Source: Owenia fusiformis (lineage: Eukaryota > Annelida > Polychaeta > Sabellida > Oweniidae). Taken from it: a DNA stretch of 64,000 bases. The position numbers and the translations under genes are program-made. The notes below the pieces were generated by a model. The model was given only the letters and a program-made list of their open reading frames with translations, ran no database searches and had not been told where the DNA came from. Below, one piece after another: positions 62,001 to 64,000 of this stretch. Position 1 is the first letter of the stretch; each line of letters starts with the position of its first letter. The stretch lies in NCBI GenBank assembly GCA_903813345.2, contig CAIIXF020000001.1, forward strand, positions 54,079,885-54,143,884, in the 5' to 3' direction.

Positions 62001-63896
62001 TTAATGAATATTATGAAAAGGTAAATCATTTTGACTTGACTGTCTGTTCTATATATCGATATTGCTTTAGTGACATATGTGCATATTTATTAATTGTTTC
62101 TTTCCGTAGCTTGTTTTCATCTTTACAAAGTTTCTTGACCTAATAGCAAACACACCCGAGATTTTAAAATGAAGTCATTCACCAGCTGTTTTATAATTGA
62201 GTTACTTGTTTTTCTAGAACAGATCGAATTGGATTTGTTTTCTCGCTTCAGTTTCAACTGTATATTACGTGAACCTATAGAAGTACAGGGCGTTCAATAA
62301 GTACTGATAGAAATGCTGTAACTTTTGTAATTTTTAATATTTTAACTTTTCTACTGTACATTGTTGAGTACCCTCAATTTATGAGAGGCAAGACATGTCT
62401 GAGACGTGTACATGTAGGGCTACGACCAAGGCTGAATTAATACTACCCTGGAATAAACTTCATATTGAAAATCAAGCATGAAACAACCTTTATCTCCCGC
62501 TATGTATCTCCCTCTCAAATATTCCCGGGAAAAAGTTTTTGTTTAGTGTAGAAAGATTTCACTTTTGTGTATAAATGATATGTAATGCCAATGTAATGAT
62601 GTTTTCGTGCACGCAGTTTCTTGTAAGCTTTTGCTCCAAAATCTTGGTCGTTCAATATTTTAGGACCGCTTAGCCTGGGCTAGCTCTGTAAGAAAGGGCT
62701 TCAGTACACGTACTGTCAGCTGTATTACAGTGTCACTTGTCATAGGATAAATTAGTTATGTGATGGTCCATTTTGAAAATGGGGTGTATCACTCGGAAAA
62801 TAATATATTTTATCTCGGACCCTCCAGGCCCTCTGTTATGTATTTCCCTTAGGATATACCCCACATCTTAAACCTCCCATAAAATAATTTCCTATTTCCC
62901 ATGATCATTAATCAGTGAGGTCCAACATTTAGGTTATATATATTTTGCAAGTGGATCCAAGAGTCAAAGTGGGCGAGTCCATTATTTTGCAGGGGTGGCA
63001 AGATACACACATTCCAATTTCCATTAATCGATTTACTAAAATCACTGGCTGGAATCTGTGTTCACAATACATAGATGTTCAATAGAGTAGACTCATGTGT
63101 TCACTGGGTACAGATCTTCACTAAAGAGGTGTTCATTATGACAGTTTTACTGTACTGAAATCACTCGCCGGGAATTCACAACCAAAATTGGAATGTGTGT
63201 ATCCTGCCACCCCTGCAAAATAATGGATCCGCCCACTTGGTCTCTTGGATCCACTTGCAAAATATGTATAACCCAACATTTAAGTATTATCATGAATTTT
63301 CGAAAGGTATTTAAACGCCAGTGAATGTTTCTAACTTCATTGAATACATTTGTTAATAATGGTCCCCCAAAGGTGCTGTTCCTAGTATAACTATGAAGAG
63401 CGTTTTTTGCCAGTTGAATTTCAAGTTTTAAATTTTCCACTACTGGTACATCAGTAGTTTTTAAAGAGGTCAATGGAAAAATACAATTCTAGCTAGTATC
63501 AAAGAATGACTGGAATCATGGTGATAATTACACAATTGATCAACTTGAAATCTGATTGATTTTATTTCAAATATCAGCGCATTGTATACCATGGATAAAA
63601 CAGTGACTGCATCTCGTCATTTACAGTATTTATTTGATCGTATTATTCTTCTCTGTTTTTCAGTTGGACTGCAGAATGTGTCAAAGTTATTAAGCTCAAT
63701 ATCCATGGAAAAACATATTCCTTACGATGTACAAAACGGCGGACTGAGTTTCCCACATGTTTGCAAAGCCCGTCAGAAGGTGGCGATAATCGTACCTTAC
63801 AGAAACCGCCCTGCACAACTGGATATATTTCTGAGATTCATGCATAATTTTCTGAGGAGGCAGCTGTTAGAATATAGGATCATTATAGTTGACCAA
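59063..63896 (+). CDS. Beta-1,4-galactosyltransferase family protein with giant N-glycan repeat stem (5' part, exons 1-2)
   Basis: Exon 1 is 59063-61028 (donor gtaaga) and exon 2 is 63664-63896 (acceptor ttttcag, donor gtatga). The phase 1 junction joins a split Val codon exactly. Residues 1-7 are cytosolic and about 8-28 form a single hydrophobic signal anchor (type II Golgi topology). Residues 47-642 are Thr/Asn-rich repeats. CPEVTKYL then leads into residues 656-733, the start of the B4GALT N-terminal domain, with CKARQKVAIIVPYRNR (the UDP-binding region of the family) and HNFLRRQLLEYRIIIVDQ. Exon 2 ends after VDQ, the same place as in vertebrate B4GALT genes. The DVD and WGWGxEDD exons lie beyond the window. 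Vertebrate stems are far shorter. Family members transfer Gal (or GalNAc) from the UDP sugar to GlcNAc ends in the Golgi; donor and acceptor here are unknown. Confidence 0.88.
59444..60895 (+). repeat. Eleven 132 bp coding repeats (44 residues) in the stem exon
   Basis: Residues 128-611 consist of eleven tandem 44-residue units. Each comprises four 11-residue motifs of the types NTTTSIPKLRL, NTTTNTQKLKQ, NATVGIPKLKV and NTTISILKLYQ. An older diverged unit (residues 84-127) precedes, and three decayed motifs (612-642) follow. Almost every motif opens with N-X-T, giving about 48 luminal N-glycosylation sequons. Unit variants recur in patterns (NETIG with NATMS, then KVKQ), indicating duplication of whole blocks. 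The reverse strand is also open across the array as a by-product of periodicity. Confidence 0.95.
61116..61643. mobile_element. Foldback element, copy B (short form)
   Basis: It is bounded by 'cacgcctagccatcg' and inverted 'gatggttaggcgtg', with a 5 bp direct repeat 'agtat' on both flanks (61111-61115 and 61644-61648), a likely target duplication. It matches copy A (55706-56972) in both arms, for example 'gtgtcactattaacagattt' and 'atctgaccccctgtctgtta', but lacks the middle. It lies in intron 1 of the galactosyltransferase gene, 88 bp after the exon donor. Confidence 0.82.
61690..61960. repeat. Two adjacent hairpins in galactosyltransferase intron 1
   Basis: The first hairpin pairs 'tttttgatacagggtat' (about 61709) with 'ataccctgtatcaaaaa' (about 61779) around 'cccgagggactgtatggacc'. 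The second is around 61900-61950, with 'gggtgatatcagcggg' and 'cccgctgatatcaccc' in inverted order. Both resemble the 51.5 kb hairpin in their 'cgaggg' or 'gcggg' cores. Confidence 0.65.
62927..63280. mobile_element. Foldback MITE in galactosyltransferase intron 1
   Basis: Arms at about 62927-63023 and 63185-63280 are inverted copies. Shared segments include 'ttgcaagtggatccaagag' and 'gcaggggtggcaagatacac'-like sequence, with about 90 percent match by eye. A 160 bp middle part has no coding potential. It ends about 380 bp before exon 2. Confidence 0.78.
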
Positions 63897-64000
63897 GTAT
63901 GATATTTAAGTTAAATAAAGCGTGATACAGTAAAACCTGTGTATCCGAACACTTCCAACTCTGAAGACTTTTTTCGGTCTCGTTTTTTCCTCCCATTGAA
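63897..64000. other. Start of galactosyltransferase intron 2, cut by window end
   Basis: Sequence after donor gtatga at 63897. The window ends here, so the remaining catalytic-domain exons are not visible. Confidence 0.6.

Noticed and set aside
62284-62330. Possible mariner end ('acagggcgttcaataagtac')
   Set aside because: The style fits a mariner terminal repeat, but no inverted partner was found in the rest of the window, so no element is called.

Overview
This is a stretch of an intron-rich, AT-rich animal nuclear genome. Genes are widely spaced, introns follow the GT-AG rule, and the space between exons is full of inverted-repeat DNA elements. The gene set (a small discoidin-type secreted protein, a GPI-anchored Ly6/three-finger protein, a piggyBac transposase, allantoinase and a beta-1,4-galactosyltransferase) fits an aquatic invertebrate such as a lophotrochozoan or basal deuterostome. 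The species cannot be fixed from the sequence alone.

Layout: 2.9-7.1 kb (+) holds a five-exon gene for a small secreted F5/8 type C (discoidin) protein. 9.0-12.4 kb carries a mariner-type MITE and an internally deleted mariner element. 14.6-31.1 kb (+) is a three-exon Ly6/uPAR-domain gene whose 15.6 kb first intron contains a 4.7 kb minisatellite of about 84 copies of a 56 bp unit. 34.4-36.1 kb has dispersed and tandem noncoding repeats. 36.5-40.8 kb (-) is an apparently intact six-exon piggyBac-family transposase of 619 residues. 41.3-42.9 kb is a cluster of short perfect or near-perfect palindromes together with a tRNA-derived SINE-like sequence. 44.0-50.7 kb (+) is a nine-exon allantoinase with all expected metal ligands; a degenerate duplicate of its exon 3 and a broken non-LTR retrotransposon lie in its introns. 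51.5-58.7 kb is almost wall-to-wall TIR/foldback elements. 59.1-63.9 kb (+) is the 5' part of a beta-1,4-galactosyltransferase-family gene, cut off by the window end.

The most striking feature is that last gene. Between a normal type II signal anchor and the start of the normal galactosyltransferase domain, one exon encodes a stem of about 600 residues built from an 11-residue motif. Nearly every motif begins with an N-glycosylation sequon, and the motifs are arranged as eleven 44-residue (132 bp) higher-order repeats. Exon phases join this stem exactly to the catalytic-domain exon.

All gene models below were built by matching splice sites, reading phase and domain continuity by eye. No RNA evidence or database search was available. 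The genes do not form a shared pathway; they are independent loci.
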